A stretch of 64,000 nucleotides of DNA from Scytonematopsis contorta HA4267-MV1 (GCA_019359035.1 JAHHIC010000034.1:62001-126000), one strand, 5' to 3'. Positions 9,980 through 19,199 are shown, counted from the first letter of the stretch. Program-made: numbers and translations. The notes: generated by a model not told the origin, from the letters alone.

Positions 9980-10273
9980 TTAAAGATACGTTTGTAGAAA
10001 TTGTTCCAACTGCACCACCGTTAACCGAGGAGAAGGACGAGGTATAGGCTCCTCTTTCCCTAGCTTTTCCCCCTTTCCTTCCTTCGAGTCCTTCGTCCCT
10101 TCGTGGTCAACAAACAAAACCGGCACTTCATACTGATAAGCCAAAAACCAATCCTCACGAGTCATAATATCCCGAACCTCCAAATCAAACTTGAGATTCC
10201 GCATTTGTTTCAGCTTTTCCTGCAATCCCTCACACAGGTGGCATCCCGACTTACTGTACAAAATTAAACGCAT
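9980..10273 (-). CDS. Glutaredoxin-family (DUF836-like) thiol protein
   Basis: A small cytosolic thioredoxin-fold protein. MRLILYSKSGCHLCEGLQEKL carries the redox motif CHLC at residues 11-14, followed by the beta-alpha pattern and the cis-Pro region YEVPVLFV. The tail PRPSPRLTVVQLEQFL is normal for the family. About 20 charged residues (GTKDSKEGKGEKLGKEE) lie before it where homologues have only a short turn; they come from a CTTTCC/CTTCGTCC-type repeat and look like an in-frame insertion. It sits upstream of murE on the same strand, with only about 60 bases between them. Substrate unknown. Confidence 0.8.
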   Translation of the reverse strand: MRLILYSKSGCHLCEGLQEKLKQMRNLKFDLEVRDIMTREDWFLAYQYEVPVLFVDHEGTKDSKEGKGEKLGKEEPIPRPSPRLTVVQLEQFLQTYL

Positions 10274-10735
10274 TTTACTGATGACTGTTGACGGTTGACG
10301 GTTGACTGTTGACGGTTACTGGTCAACAGCTTCAATTTTATTATTGAATAATCTGAGTTAAGCAAGCAAATTTAACAACAAGTTGTATTAATAGGAACAT
10401 TTTTTTGTTATCAAAGTTATTTTTACAGCTAAATTTAAAATTTTTACATTTAATTTGTTTGGGATTATCGTAATTTCACAAGCGACTTTTAAATTAAATT
10501 AAGTATAATCGAATGGTATTTTTGTTGAAATATTATCTTATGCCAAACACATAAGTTTAATGTATAAAATACAACCTTATTGTTAATTAACAACAGTAGA
10601 TACTTGATTAACTTAGTTAAAAAATAATTTTCAAACAATAGCGACGTTGACTATATAAGTTATTTTTTTGACATAAAGAAATGTAAGTACTACTAATAGC
10701 CTTCAGTAAACATCAATTTATTCAAGAGGTGAAGA
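10274..10735. other. Intergenic: heptamer STRR then AT-rich leader
   Basis: At 10281-10326 there are tandem TTGACGG/TTGACTG heptamers. The rest, up to the glycosyltransferase start, is very AT-rich with no ORF and presumably holds that gene's promoter; no clear -35/-10 pair can be singled out. Confidence 0.55.
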
Positions 10736-11965
10736 ATGAGAATTTTGCAAATGAATTTGAGTGATTACGCTCTGACTGGGGGAACAGGAATCGCAATGCA
10801 TCGTCTTCATAATGCGCTCAATAAAGTAGGGGTTGCATCAAAGATTTACTGCTCACGTAAAGAGTTGGGGACTAGCGATACAGTTATGCAAAAGCGCTCG
10901 TACCAGGTGAGAGTACTAGAAGGCTTACTCAGAAGATTAGAAATTCAAGTCGGTTTAAACGATGTCTGTAGGGTCATCAGTTCTCTGAATATCCAAAAGA
11001 CCCCTTTTTATCAAGAAGCAGACGTAATTAACCTTCATTGTATTCACGACGAGTTTATTAGTTACCTAACACTTCCTTGGTTGAGCAAAAAGCCTACAGT
11101 GTTCTATCTTCACGATATGTGGTCATTTACAGGACACTGTCACTACAGCTATGAATGCGAACGCTGGAAAACTGGTTGCGGTAAATGTCCCCATTTGGAA
11201 ATACCAGGTGCAGTAAAAACAGACAACAGTCATTTAGAGTGGAAACTTAAAAATTGGATTTACAGTCATTCCAACTTAAATATTGTTACACCAAGCAAAT
11301 GGATGTACTCCCTAGCGAAAGAAAGTATGCTTCAGCGCTTTCCTATTCATCACATACCCTATGGTGTGGACACTGAAGTCTATCGTCTTCGCGATAAACA
11401 AGATTGTCGAAAAGTTTTGGGGATACCACAAAATAAGAAAGTATTAATGTTTAACTCTCTAAGCATGAAAGACCATCGTAAAGGAGGAGATTTACTTTTA
11501 AAAGCTTTGGAAGAACTACCGCAGACTTTAAAATCCGAAATAGTCTTATTAACAATTGGTGGTGGTGAAGGACTACCTAAAGATAATGGCTTACAAACTG
11601 TAAATTTTGGCTTCGTTAATAGTGACGACTTTAAAGCAATTCTTTATAGTGCTGCTGACTTATTTATATGTCCAACTCGTGCCGATAATTCTCCTTTGGT
11701 TCTATACGAAAGCATTGCTTGTGGTACACCAATTATTGGCTTCAATACTGGTGGTCTTCCCGATTTAATTCGTCCTGGTGTCACAGGTCTTCTTGCTAAA
11801 CCTGAAAATGTTGATGATTTACGTAACCATATTGTACATTTATTGTCTGATGAAACTTTACGCAATTCTATGAAATCACAGTGTCGTGAAATTGCTGTTA
11901 ACGAGTATTCTTTAGAACTATACGCTCAAAGGTTTAGTCATTTGTATCGTAATAGCTTGAACTAA
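10736..11965 (+). CDS. Glycosyltransferase, GT4 family
   Basis: A 409-aa GT-B glycosyltransferase, probably acting at the inner face of the membrane on an exopolysaccharide or other glycan. The N-terminal domain begins MRILQMNLSDYALTGGTGIAMHRL. The C-terminal domain (about 210-400) has the nucleotide-sugar region PTRADNSPLVLYESIACGTPIIGFNTGG with the EX7E-type motif of GT4 enzymes. Cysteines in CHYSYECERWKTGCGKC (about 138-154) form a Cys-rich insert common in one GT4 subgroup and possibly binding metal (inference). AAGAGGTGA lies just before the ATG, fixing the start. It stands alone with no other polysaccharide genes nearby, so the acceptor cannot be guessed. Confidence 0.9.
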   Translation: MRILQMNLSDYALTGGTGIAMHRLHNALNKVGVASKIYCSRKELGTSDTVMQKRSYQVRVLEGLLRRLEIQVGLNDVCRVISSLNIQKTPFYQEADVINLHCIHDEFISYLTLPWLSKKPTVFYLHDMWSFTGHCHYSYECERWKTGCGKCPHLEIPGAVKTDNSHLEWKLKNWIYSHSNLNIVTPSKWMYSLAKESMLQRFPIHHIPYGVDTEVYRLRDKQDCRKVLGIPQNKKVLMFNSLSMKDHRKGGDLLLKALEELPQTLKSEIVLLTIGGGEGLPKDNGLQTVNFGFVNSDDFKAILYSAADLFICPTRADNSPLVLYESIACGTPIIGFNTGGLPDLIRPGVTGLLAKPENVDDLRNHIVHLLSDETLRNSMKSQCREIAVNEYSLELYAQRFSHLYRNSLN

Positions 11966-11997
11966 TCGACAAATATCAAGTTAGTTAAATACAATGG

Positions 11998-12025
11998 GCG
12001 GCACAGGACGTGCCACCCCACAAGA
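11998..12025. repeat. GGCGGCACAGGACGTGCC hairpin repeat
   Basis: A short G/C-rich hairpin (GGCAC with GTGCC) followed by ACCCCACAAGAG. It belongs to the TTGTGGGGTGGGCATC family seen at 25966-26025, 39118-39150 and 52848-52877, and is placed so that it could end transcription of the glycosyltransferase gene. Confidence 0.45.
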
Positions 12026-12206
12026 GATATTGTCTACTAATTAACAATATGAAATATTTTTTTTAAGAAAGGTCTCATTTGTTATTTGTTTTACTAACAA
12101 AATTGGTGTTATTTACATAATTGCATTTATTTATACAAGCAAAAAAATGTAATACACTCATATTATTTGTGATATACTAATTACCAGTACAAAGCGAAGT
12201 TTGAAT

Positions 12207-12809
12207 ATGAGTGGCGCTTCGGAAATTAACAGATTTAGTTATGTCATTGGTGCAGACCAAACAACACAAAACGAATTGATTAGCTGGGTAACAACATCAT
12301 TACAGTATATTAACCAATACTTTGAAGGAGATAGAATTAGAATTAGAAGAACAAAGTTTGGGGATTGTGTATCCAAAGTCGAATTTTTAGCAGAATTAGT
12401 CAGCGATTCAGATAATGTCTCTTCCTTTAGAGGAGTAAGAGATACAAGTGGACGCCTACAAGCAGGCTCAATCATTTCAAGGCAAATTGGTGTGATATAT
12501 CCTTATACTGAAGAAATAGAGTATTTGTCTATTGACCCGTTTACATCAGCACCCTGGAATTGTTTAGAGGGAAGAAATTTTTCAGAAACAGTCAAAGGAG
12601 CAGGAACTTGGTTAATGTCAGAAATAGTTCAGGAGGTAATAAACACTCAAATTGAAGGAGTAATTAAAATATTGGCAATAGATAGAGCCAAAGATTTTTA
12701 TTCAAGCATGGGTTTTCAAGAAAATCCTGATTATCCGCGAGAGATGATTTTAAATCGTGAGGATGCTCGACAATTTATTAGACAATATCAAATATATAAG
12801 GAAGGTTAA
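12207..12809 (+). CDS. GNAT-like acetyltransferase-fold protein
   Basis: A protein of about 200 aa that I do not recognise as a named gene. The C-terminal half looks like the end of a GNAT domain: GAGTWLMSEIVQEVI (acetyl-CoA loop-like), then KILAIDRAKDFYSSMGFQENP, where FYxSMGF is typical of GNAT strand 6/7. The substrate is unknown. I choose the ATG at 12207; an in-frame TTG two codons upstream is less likely. The next gene starts two bases after the stop, so the two are probably co-transcribed and translationally coupled. No transposon or phage genes flank it. Confidence 0.6.
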   Translation: MSGASEINRFSYVIGADQTTQNELISWVTTSLQYINQYFEGDRIRIRRTKFGDCVSKVEFLAELVSDSDNVSSFRGVRDTSGRLQAGSIISRQIGVIYPYTEEIEYLSIDPFTSAPWNCLEGRNFSETVKGAGTWLMSEIVQEVINTQIEGVIKILAIDRAKDFYSSMGFQENPDYPREMILNREDARQFIRQYQIYKEG

Positions 12810-12811
12810 CA

Positions 12812-13081
12812 ATGGCTTATCCAATTAATGAGAATGACACCTTAGAAGAAATTAAAGTGTGGGCAGAACAATTGCATAAACTGGAAAGCTCCTCTGGTAG
12901 AATCATGTCAGATGAAGAATATGATGCCAGAATTGAATCAGTTATAGACGGCAGTTGCTTCCAAAAATACTTGAATAATATACTACGACAAAAGGAAGAA
13001 ACCCTCAAAAAGTTAGCGGAGCTTGAAGAAACAGAGCAAATGCTTAGAAAAACAATTGCAGAAGTTCAAGTTATGACCTAA
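12812..13081 (+). CDS. Small coiled-coil protein, partner of the GNAT-like gene
   Basis: An 89-aa acidic, mostly helical protein beginning MAYPINENDTLEEIKVW. Residues 50-88 (RQKEETLKKLAELEETEQMLRKTI) have heptad character and probably form a coiled coil. There is no signal peptide or membrane segment. The start follows the upstream stop by two bases, with AAGGAAGG just before the ATG serving as ribosome binding site. I do not recognise the family. Its tight linkage suggests a small accessory or regulatory partner of the GNAT-like protein (inference only). Confidence 0.6.
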   Translation: MAYPINENDTLEEIKVWAEQLHKLESSSGRIMSDEEYDARIESVIDGSCFQKYLNNILRQKEETLKKLAELEETEQMLRKTIAEVQVMT

Positions 13082-13405
13082 AAAGTTTATCAATATAAAA
13101 GAAACTACACTTAAAATATGAAGCCTCCTATATAAGTCTTTGTCCATTTCTGAACTTCTTACTATAGCAGTCCCAAACTATTTGTGTATCCGGCTATCTG
13201 GTGTTCACAAATTGTATAGGATTGCTATGAATACTGCGTAGGTTTTGGATATTCGTAGTTTGGGTTAAGGCTTTGGGAAACCCAACATTTCGTTATATTA
13301 GTTGGGTTTTGTCCCTCAACCCAACCTACGTATTTTGGTATTTTGGGGCAAAACCTTCCAAGTATTGGGATTGCTATAGCTAAAACTTTTATGAACTTTC
13401 CGAGC
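13082..13405. repeat. Intergenic repeat cluster (GGATTGCTAT and GGTTGGGTT types)
   Basis: Two repeat types fill this gap. At 13163-13228, TATAGCAGTCC and GGATTGCTAT flank a segment containing TGTTCACAAAT; the same layout recurs at 18516-18601. At 13235-13345, copies of GTAGGTTGGGTT and AAACCCAAC face each other, as at 34365-34470 and 44868-44900. The GAGCTTAAGTGAGCAG element at 13399-13416 overlaps the 3' end of the next gene. Confidence 0.7.
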
Positions 13406-14344
13406 TTAAGTGAGCAGCATTGGTTTCTCTCCAAACAGATTTTCCAAATAGCCAGCATCTAAAGATTTATGCCAACGATTCAATCGTGTCATCACTCTGG
13501 AAAATGTAAACATTAACTCTACAGCATATAGTGCATTGCTAAATCCGAAAATATTGACTTCTTGACTGCGTTCGTTTTTATGATGCTTAAGTAAATCTAT
13601 TAAAAGTTGAGTCATCCCTTGTAAACGAGCTATATAGGAATCACCAAAAGCCCATATACCAATCCCCCAAAACTTTGCCAAATGATTGATTTCATCTTGT
13701 AAAGGTTGTGCGATTGCATGTTGTAAAGCTCCTGTAGAGTGTGCCATTAGCCATAAATATGAAGATGTTGCACTCCACTCGGTTGCCATACGGCTAAGTA
13801 CATGGCTATAAATATCTTGTTGCAAATCATCACTTTTTTGATATCCTTGAACAGTATTTGGTTTGGGCTGTAATTTTTCCAGAGTTAGTTTATGGTATAT
13901 TTTCTGAAAAACTGGTGCATGTTGACGTTCTTCTTTTTCCCAAACACCTATTTCTAACATTTTTCCATCTTCACTAAAAGTACCACCCATAAAACGCGCC
14001 AATTGTGGATGTGCAGCTTGTAAGTAATCTCGGCTTTCTATGGCATAATTACGAATAGGCGTTTCAATTTCTGTTGCATTAACAAGAAAGCTGATAAATA
14101 AATCTTTAGGAACTCCAACAATCTGCTCATCACTTATTGCTTTCCAATCAATCGGTTGCCAATGACGTTGACGCGGATTTTCAAACTGAGTTGGTAAATC
14201 ATGAAGTCTAGAATACAAAATTCCCTGAGATAAAAAATGATTTACTAAATAATTAATTCGTTGACGTGTTTGCAAATAATTGGGATTCTTGTATACTTTG
14301 CCAGCTAAATCTGTAGAGCAAATAATTTGATTTTGAACACGCAT
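13406..14344 (-). CDS. Ferritin-like di-iron protein of unknown substrate
   Basis: A 312-aa protein in my start choice, MRVQNQIICSTDLAG, preceded by AAGGAGAAAA; an in-frame extension to 14509 lacks a ribosome site and looks non-coding. Four helices carry a di-iron ligand pattern: E92/E94 (ATEIETP), E139-x-x-H142 (EERQH), E189 (TEWSAT) and E218-x-x-H221 (DEINH). This is the carboxylate/His arrangement of ferritin-like oxidases and oxygenases. Which reaction it catalyses is unknown. The extreme C-terminus is encoded by the GAGCTTAAGTGAGCAG repeat. It is divergent from the gene at 14561, so the roughly 215-bp space between them may hold shared control. Confidence 0.65.
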   Translation of the reverse strand: MRVQNQIICSTDLAGKVYKNPNYLQTRQRINYLVNHFLSQGILYSRLHDLPTQFENPRQRHWQPIDWKAISDEQIVGVPKDLFISFLVNATEIETPIRNYAIESRDYLQAAHPQLARFMGGTFSEDGKMLEIGVWEKEERQHAPVFQKIYHKLTLEKLQPKPNTVQGYQKSDDLQQDIYSHVLSRMATEWSATSSYLWLMAHSTGALQHAIAQPLQDEINHLAKFWGIGIWAFGDSYIARLQGMTQLLIDLLKHHKNERSQEVNIFGFSNALYAVELMFTFSRVMTRLNRWHKSLDAGYLENLFGEKPMLLT

Positions 14345-14560
14345 TTGTTTTTCTCCTTGATTACTGATAACTCGAAAATTGATATTACTATCATGTAACC
14401 TGCTCACCCGTAATGATAATGAGCCATGCGAGCTACCATTGCTTAGCTCGGTGTTGAGCAAAGACAATCGAAGTTGTAAGAAAGCAATCGAAGTAAGGCG
14501 AAGTCGCAAGTACGATGTTATATTGAATACAAAAAATATATATAATACTTAATTTGTCAC

Positions 14561-15592
14561 ATGCCAGAATTTCAAACCATACAAACACGTAAAGCTCTCC
14601 AGCAGTGGCTTCCAAAGGAGGAATATCAGCGTTACATCACATTACTGATGCAGCGAGTAGGGATGACTCAGCGACGGGCTGAGTGTTTCGTCCAACTTTG
14701 GCTCTATTTATTTTTGAAAGATTGTCAGACTCATAAATCTTCTCTTTTACCACCTGTGACTGAGTTAGCATTTCCTCAAGGGTGGGTTGAGTGTAGCTGT
14801 CGTGAAGCGGCTGAGTTATTTTATGAAGACCAAGAACGAGGAAGTGACCGCTCAGCTGGGATGATGCTTGATAAATTGGAAGCCTTAGGATTAATTAGAA
14901 AAACATTTAACGGCAATTGCACCCAAATAGAAATTCAATCATTGCCAGAACTATTGTTCAAGGTAACCACAGAAGCGAGAGTTTGTGTTAAACCGGATGC
15001 TTTTGACCCGCACTCAGACGCTATTCCAATCGCAAACATGCTAGCTAGTAATTACAATTGGCTCAATCATAATACAGATGCTCTAGCGTATCGTATTGCC
15101 AATATTCTGCGAGACTGGACAAGCCTTTACTCAACAGGAATGCGGGTTTTGCGTCGTGATGATAATCAAAATCCTGTTGGATTTTATGCCCTAATTCCTA
15201 TAGCACGAGAATCAGAAATTAAATTTTTCAGTCCACCAAAACAAGGATTACATTTGAGTCAAGCAACTTCTGTTGACCCGTTTGAAATAGCTCAGTCCGG
15301 AGATAAATCCTGTAGGTCTGTTTTTGTTCGCAGTTGGATGATTGATAATCTCTACCGAAAAGATGCTCAAATAAGCTTTTTAGAAGATTCCCAAAAAACC
15401 TTAGCCTTGATGAAAGAAGATTTTCCCAATTTGTGGGATATGTACACTTTAATTATTCATCCTAGTTATGAGGAACTGGCGATTGTATTGGGTTTCCAGA
15501 AAAATGGAACAGAACCCAAAACCTCTATTTACTGGATGTATCAATCTGTGAATCGATTTTTGGGACTTGATATGAGTCTTGTTGACTGTTGA
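14561..15592 (+). CDS. Unrecognised protein with winged-helix-like N-terminus
   Basis: A 343-aa cytosolic protein. The N-terminal 150 residues are helical with a MarR/winged-helix-like pattern (LKDC...SCREAAELFYEDQ...SAGMMLDKLEALGLIRKTFNG). The C-terminal part has GNAT-like strand text (VRSWMIDNLYRKD...LIIHPSYEELAIVLGFQ). No catalytic signature is clear enough to name. The last residues (SLVDC) and the stop codon lie in a TTGACGG heptamer repeat, so the repeat has redefined the C-terminus. A regulator that also senses a ligand is one reading. It may control the divergent ferritin-like gene (inference). Confidence 0.55.
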   Translation: MPEFQTIQTRKALQQWLPKEEYQRYITLLMQRVGMTQRRAECFVQLWLYLFLKDCQTHKSSLLPPVTELAFPQGWVECSCREAAELFYEDQERGSDRSAGMMLDKLEALGLIRKTFNGNCTQIEIQSLPELLFKVTTEARVCVKPDAFDPHSDAIPIANMLASNYNWLNHNTDALAYRIANILRDWTSLYSTGMRVLRRDDNQNPVGFYALIPIARESEIKFFSPPKQGLHLSQATSVDPFEIAQSGDKSCRSVFVRSWMIDNLYRKDAQISFLEDSQKTLALMKEDFPNLWDMYTLIIHPSYEELAIVLGFQKNGTEPKTSIYWMYQSVNRFLGLDMSLVDC

Positions 15593-15612
15593 CGGTTGAC
15601 GGTTGAGTGTTG
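15577..15612 (+). repeat. Heptamer STRR overlapping a stop codon
   Basis: Tandem GTTGACT/GTTGACG/GTTGAGT heptamers. The first unit supplies the final codons and the TGA stop of the preceding gene. Confidence 0.75.
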
Positions 15613-15975
15613 ATGGAGAAAAATTCAAAACCCTACTTGGAGACATGTGGCAACAAGTAGGGCTTTGTAAATTTATTTTAATTAAAATGAAAGCCGCCAA
15701 CTAGAACATATTCATAATTGTGATTATACCGGCGCTACTCATCATGAACAAAAAACCCATGATAATTGACTCACGGAGGGGGTTGGGGGACTTGGAAGTA
15801 TTCATTTCTTGAAAGCCTTTAATTTTTTGCTGATGTATTCACAATATCAATTTCGGTAATTACTTAGATAAAAACTTCTTAACTCTTAAATAAACTTTAC
15901 TTAACTTAGTATAACCTGTTGTAATCACTTACATTTTTTTGCACGCTCACATCTTAAGTAGTGCATTTGCGCTAT
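15593..15975. other. Intergenic region between convergent genes
   Basis: Besides the heptamer repeat and the hairpin at 15631-15662, there is only AT-rich sequence and a short GGGGGTTGGGGG tract near 15778. No gene is visible. Confidence 0.5.
15631..15666 (+). terminator. Rho-independent-like terminator
   Basis: CCCTACTTG pairs with CAAGTAGGG (9 bp) around a 14-base loop and is followed by CTTTG. It lies just after the stop of the gene ending at 15592. The U-run is short, so confidence is moderate. Confidence 0.55.
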
Positions 15976-18276
15976 TTAAATTGAGTTTTTCAACAATTGA
16001 CGAAAACGCTCATCTTCGGCAATTTCCGAAAAATCTATATCTGTTTCCGCTTGTTCCTTGTAGTTGGGATTTAAATTAATTGCCTGCTGCAAATTTTCTA
16101 CAGCTAATTCAACCTCACGCTGCAGAGCATAGCAGACAGCTTTGTTGTAATAAGCGTTAGGGTAATCTGATTTAATTTCTAAAGCTTTATCAAAACTGCT
16201 TAATGCTTCCTCGTCACGTCCTAACATCACAAAAGCATAACCCTTATTATTCCATGCTTTATAAGAATCCGGCTTTAACTCAATCACTTTGTCAAAAGAA
16301 ACAATAGCCTCTTCATATTCTTCTAACTCCTCTAAAGCTAATCCTCGATTTAACCAAGCGACAGCGTCATCTGGTTGAATTTCTGTGGCTTTATCAAAAC
16401 AAGTCAATGCATCTTCATGTTGTCGTAAAAATCCAAAAGCTACACCTTTATCACACCATGCTTGATGATATTCTGGGTTGAGTCTTATGGCTTTATTATA
16501 AAATTTGATAGCATCTTGATAACGTTTTAATCTTGCTAAAGCCATACCTAAATTCAGGAAAGCAATGGGATTTTCTGGTTGCAGTTCTACCGCTTTTCTA
16601 TAATTATCGATAGCATCTTCGTATCTTTTCTGAGATAGTAATTCCCAACCTTGCTTGATATAATTATTAGCAATTAGTTCAACATCTTCTTTCCCAAGAA
16701 CTTCTTGAGAGGCTTGATGAGCTTCATGAGATATTTTATCTTGTTCTTCTGTAATTATATTGTCTTCTTTAGGAGAAAAACTAGGGGTATTTAACGGCTT
16801 TAGTTTAGAAGTTTTGTCTATGGACAATATGATATTTTTAGGAGAAAATTTTGGTGTTGTAGTTTCTGCGATTAAATTAGATAGTTTTTGGGCATATTCA
16901 TCTTTACGTTGTTTAGCATCTAAATGTAAATCATGTATTTTGGATGTAAACTCTGATTCTAAATCTTCTAGCTTATCTAGAATAAAAGCTTGCTGTTTTT
17001 GAACATTTGATTGAAACTCAGAAAACTGAGATAATAAATCTGACTCGTATTTCTCTACGTTTTTAATTGTTTTGTTTTTACGTTTATCAAGAATAATTTG
17101 TAGCTGAGATATTTGAGAGCCATATTCTAACTGCAATTTTTCCAGTTCATCAAAAATCAAATCTTTGCGTTGCTGTGCATCAATTTCTAATCCAGAGATT
17201 TTAGATTTAAATTTACCTTCTATTTCTTCTAGCTGAAGCAGGTTTTGCCAAATGATATTTTTTTGCTTTTGAGTATCCGCTTGTAATTCTACTACTTGAG
17301 TCGCTAACTCAGAATTTAATGTTTCTAGTGCAGTAATAATTTTCTCTTTTTGTTCCTCTGATTCTGACTGTAATCTTGAAATTTTGGTTGTAAATTCTGA
17401 CCTAGATTTTTCTATAATATCAAAAGATACATCATTTTGCTGCTGTATGCTTAGCTGCAATTTGGATATTTTTTCCGATAGATGAGATTTTAACTGAGTT
17501 GCGAGGGATGATTCTAATTTTTCTAAATTTGTAACACTTATATCTCTCTTTTGTAAAACTCCGGACTCTACACTAGAAATTTGGGATGTAAATTCATACT
17601 CTAAATCGCGTACTTTTTGTTTAGATGCTTGTATTTGTGTCTCTAATTCTGCTAAAACCTGTGCTTGTGATTGAGATAATTCTGACTGTACCGTCGAAAG
17701 CTGAGAGGTAAATTCAAGTTCTACTTTTTTTACATTTTGTTTAGAGATTTGTATTTGAGCCTCTAATTCTGCTAGTACTTTGTCGTGCAATACTAAAAAG
17801 TCAGATGTAAGTACTGGTAAATTTTCACTTTGACTTGTTATTTTTTGTCGTAGTGCTTGTGCTTCTTTCTCTAACTGAGTTGTAACAAATTTAGTTTGTT
17901 GTAAAATTGTCTCACCCTCTTGTTTTGCGATGGTGAGTTGATTTTGTAATTGTCCGACAACTTGTAGCTGTCCCATTGCTCTGTTTGTGATTTCCCTAAT
18001 TACCGCTCGACGTAATAGCCACAGTGAAGCAATTATACCAATTGGTAATATGGTTAGCACTACAAGCCAAATATTCAATAAAGTGTTTTGACGACTCAGA
18101 GCTTGGTCAACTTCTGATTGTACTTGCTTACGAGATATTTGCTCTTGTTGTGGGACTTGGGCTATTTCCTGAAATGGTGGTTGGGTTCTTGCTACACCAA
18201 GGGGGAGTGTCAAAGATGAAAAAACAACAACACTCTGTAACGCTAAGCAGTATAAGATTTGATTTTGATTCTTCAT
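15976..18276 (-). CDS. Membrane-anchored coiled-coil and TPR protein
   Basis: About 766 aa. The ATG at 18276, nine codons inside the longest ORF, is preceded by AGGAGGA and yields a signal-peptide-like N-terminus (MKNQNQILYCLALQSVVVFSS). A membrane segment follows at about 66-86 (IWLVVLTILPIGIIASLWLL). A long coiled coil (about 100-500) has internal repeats of the type LEAQIQ(I/A)SKQ(N/K)V...LEFTSQ(L/I)S. The C-terminus holds about six tetratricopeptide repeats (about 545-745), e.g. AFLNLGMALARLKRYQDAIKFYNKAI. Such proteins are scaffolds for protein complexes in the cell envelope. There is no enzymatic motif, and the specific role is unknown. Confidence 0.8.
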   Translation of the reverse strand: MKNQNQILYCLALQSVVVFSSLTLPLGVARTQPPFQEIAQVPQQEQISRKQVQSEVDQALSRQNTLLNIWLVVLTILPIGIIASLWLLRRAVIREITNRAMGQLQVVGQLQNQLTIAKQEGETILQQTKFVTTQLEKEAQALRQKITSQSENLPVLTSDFLVLHDKVLAELEAQIQISKQNVKKVELEFTSQLSTVQSELSQSQAQVLAELETQIQASKQKVRDLEYEFTSQISSVESGVLQKRDISVTNLEKLESSLATQLKSHLSEKISKLQLSIQQQNDVSFDIIEKSRSEFTTKISRLQSESEEQKEKIITALETLNSELATQVVELQADTQKQKNIIWQNLLQLEEIEGKFKSKISGLEIDAQQRKDLIFDELEKLQLEYGSQISQLQIILDKRKNKTIKNVEKYESDLLSQFSEFQSNVQKQQAFILDKLEDLESEFTSKIHDLHLDAKQRKDEYAQKLSNLIAETTTPKFSPKNIILSIDKTSKLKPLNTPSFSPKEDNIITEEQDKISHEAHQASQEVLGKEDVELIANNYIKQGWELLSQKRYEDAIDNYRKAVELQPENPIAFLNLGMALARLKRYQDAIKFYNKAIRLNPEYHQAWCDKGVAFGFLRQHEDALTCFDKATEIQPDDAVAWLNRGLALEELEEYEEAIVSFDKVIELKPDSYKAWNNKGYAFVMLGRDEEALSSFDKALEIKSDYPNAYYNKAVCYALQREVELAVENLQQAINLNPNYKEQAETDIDFSEIAEDERFRQLLKNSI

Positions 18277-18303
18277 CCCGATTCCTCCTGGTGACCTCAT
18301 CAA

Positions 18304-18699
18304 TAGGTGAGCTTTGCGTCTGGGGGTACATCTATTTTAATTTAACATTTTTGCCAATCAGGGACATAAAAGTTATATATACGTCCTACAATAATACCTA
18401 AAAAAGCAATAAAACACTTGACTATTCCTGTTGATTTTAGATAAACATATAGATATCGGCTGCAAGCATAACTGATTTAATTAGTTTTGCAGTATAGCCA
18501 TGAAGTTTGAGGTAATATAGCAATCCGAGAGAAGGGCGTGAACTTAGATACAAATGGTTTCTGGGATATAAAATGTTCACAAACTATTAAGGATTGCTAT
18601 ACTACATAACCTCAGTTAATTGCAAAAAAAGTATTTTTGACATTTTTTATATCTTCATGGCACTTAAAAAGATTTAGCACGTAGAAAATCAGGAGAAAA
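18304..18699. repeat. Intergenic region with GGATTGCTAT-type hairpin repeat
   Basis: At 18516-18601, TATAGCAATCC and GGATTGCTATA flank a segment with TGTTCACAAACT, matching the element at 13163-13228. The rest is AT-rich upstream sequence of the first Nif11-type gene; a TTGACA at 18637 could be a -35 box but has no good -10 partner. Confidence 0.55.
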
Positions 18700-19125
18700 A
18701 TGTCCTTAGAAGATGTAAAAAGATTCTACGCGCACCTAGCGGTAGATGAAGAATTCCGCGCACAAATTCAATCTGTCAAAAACAAGAAAGAATGTAGCCA
18801 ACTTGTGAAAGTTGCTGGATATGACTTCACTGAGGTTGAATTTGAAGAATATACTTCCAGTATATTGGATTTAACTGATGATGAACTTTTGGATTTAGAT
18901 GAAAAAGAGCTAGAAGCTGTTTATGGTGGAGCTGCGAAGGTAATATCAGACCCAATTTTCTTCCCATTGTATGGTATTCCTATTGACCCCCATCCACAAC
19001 CAGTTCCTCCAGGGGGAGGTCATTATCCAACCCCACTTCCACTTCCACGTCCACGTCCTTGGCCAGGTAAACCTCCTTTCCCACATCCACGTCCTTTTCC
19101 AAAACCATATTTAGACGAGCATTAG
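18700..19125 (+). CDS. Nif11-leader RiPP precursor 1 (candidate splicease substrate)
   Basis: A 141-aa precursor peptide. Residues 1-75 form a Nif11-type leader (MSLEDVKRFYAHLAVDEEFRAQ...EAEFEEY-like...LDEKELEAVYGG) ending in the double-Gly cleavage motif G76-G77. The core follows: AAKVISDPIFFPLYGIPIDP with L90-Y91-G92, then a long tail rich in Pro, Arg and His (PLPRPRPWPGKPPFPHPRPFP). X-Y-G is where Plp-type radical SAM 'spliceases' remove tyramine to leave a beta-amino acid. AGGAGAAAAATG fixes the start. The next gene encodes a close paralogue and the third a radical SAM maturase. No Cys, Ser or Thr in the core suggests lanthionine chemistry, so radical SAM modification is the natural reading. 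Confidence 0.85.
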   Translation: MSLEDVKRFYAHLAVDEEFRAQIQSVKNKKECSQLVKVAGYDFTEVEFEEYTSSILDLTDDELLDLDEKELEAVYGGAAKVISDPIFFPLYGIPIDPHPQPVPPGGGHYPTPLPLPRPRPWPGKPPFPHPRPFPKPYLDEH

Positions 19126-19135
19126 AAATGGTAGT

Positions 19136-19199
19136 TGGTAATTGCTAATTGGTAATTGCTAATTGCTAATTGCTAATTGCTAATTGCTAATTGCTAATA
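19136..19199 (+). repeat. TTGCTAA heptamer tandem repeat
   Basis: About nine heptamers of the TTGCTAA/TTGGTAA type directly after the first precursor gene. This is a classic cyanobacterial STRR lying between two duplicated genes. Confidence 0.85.
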
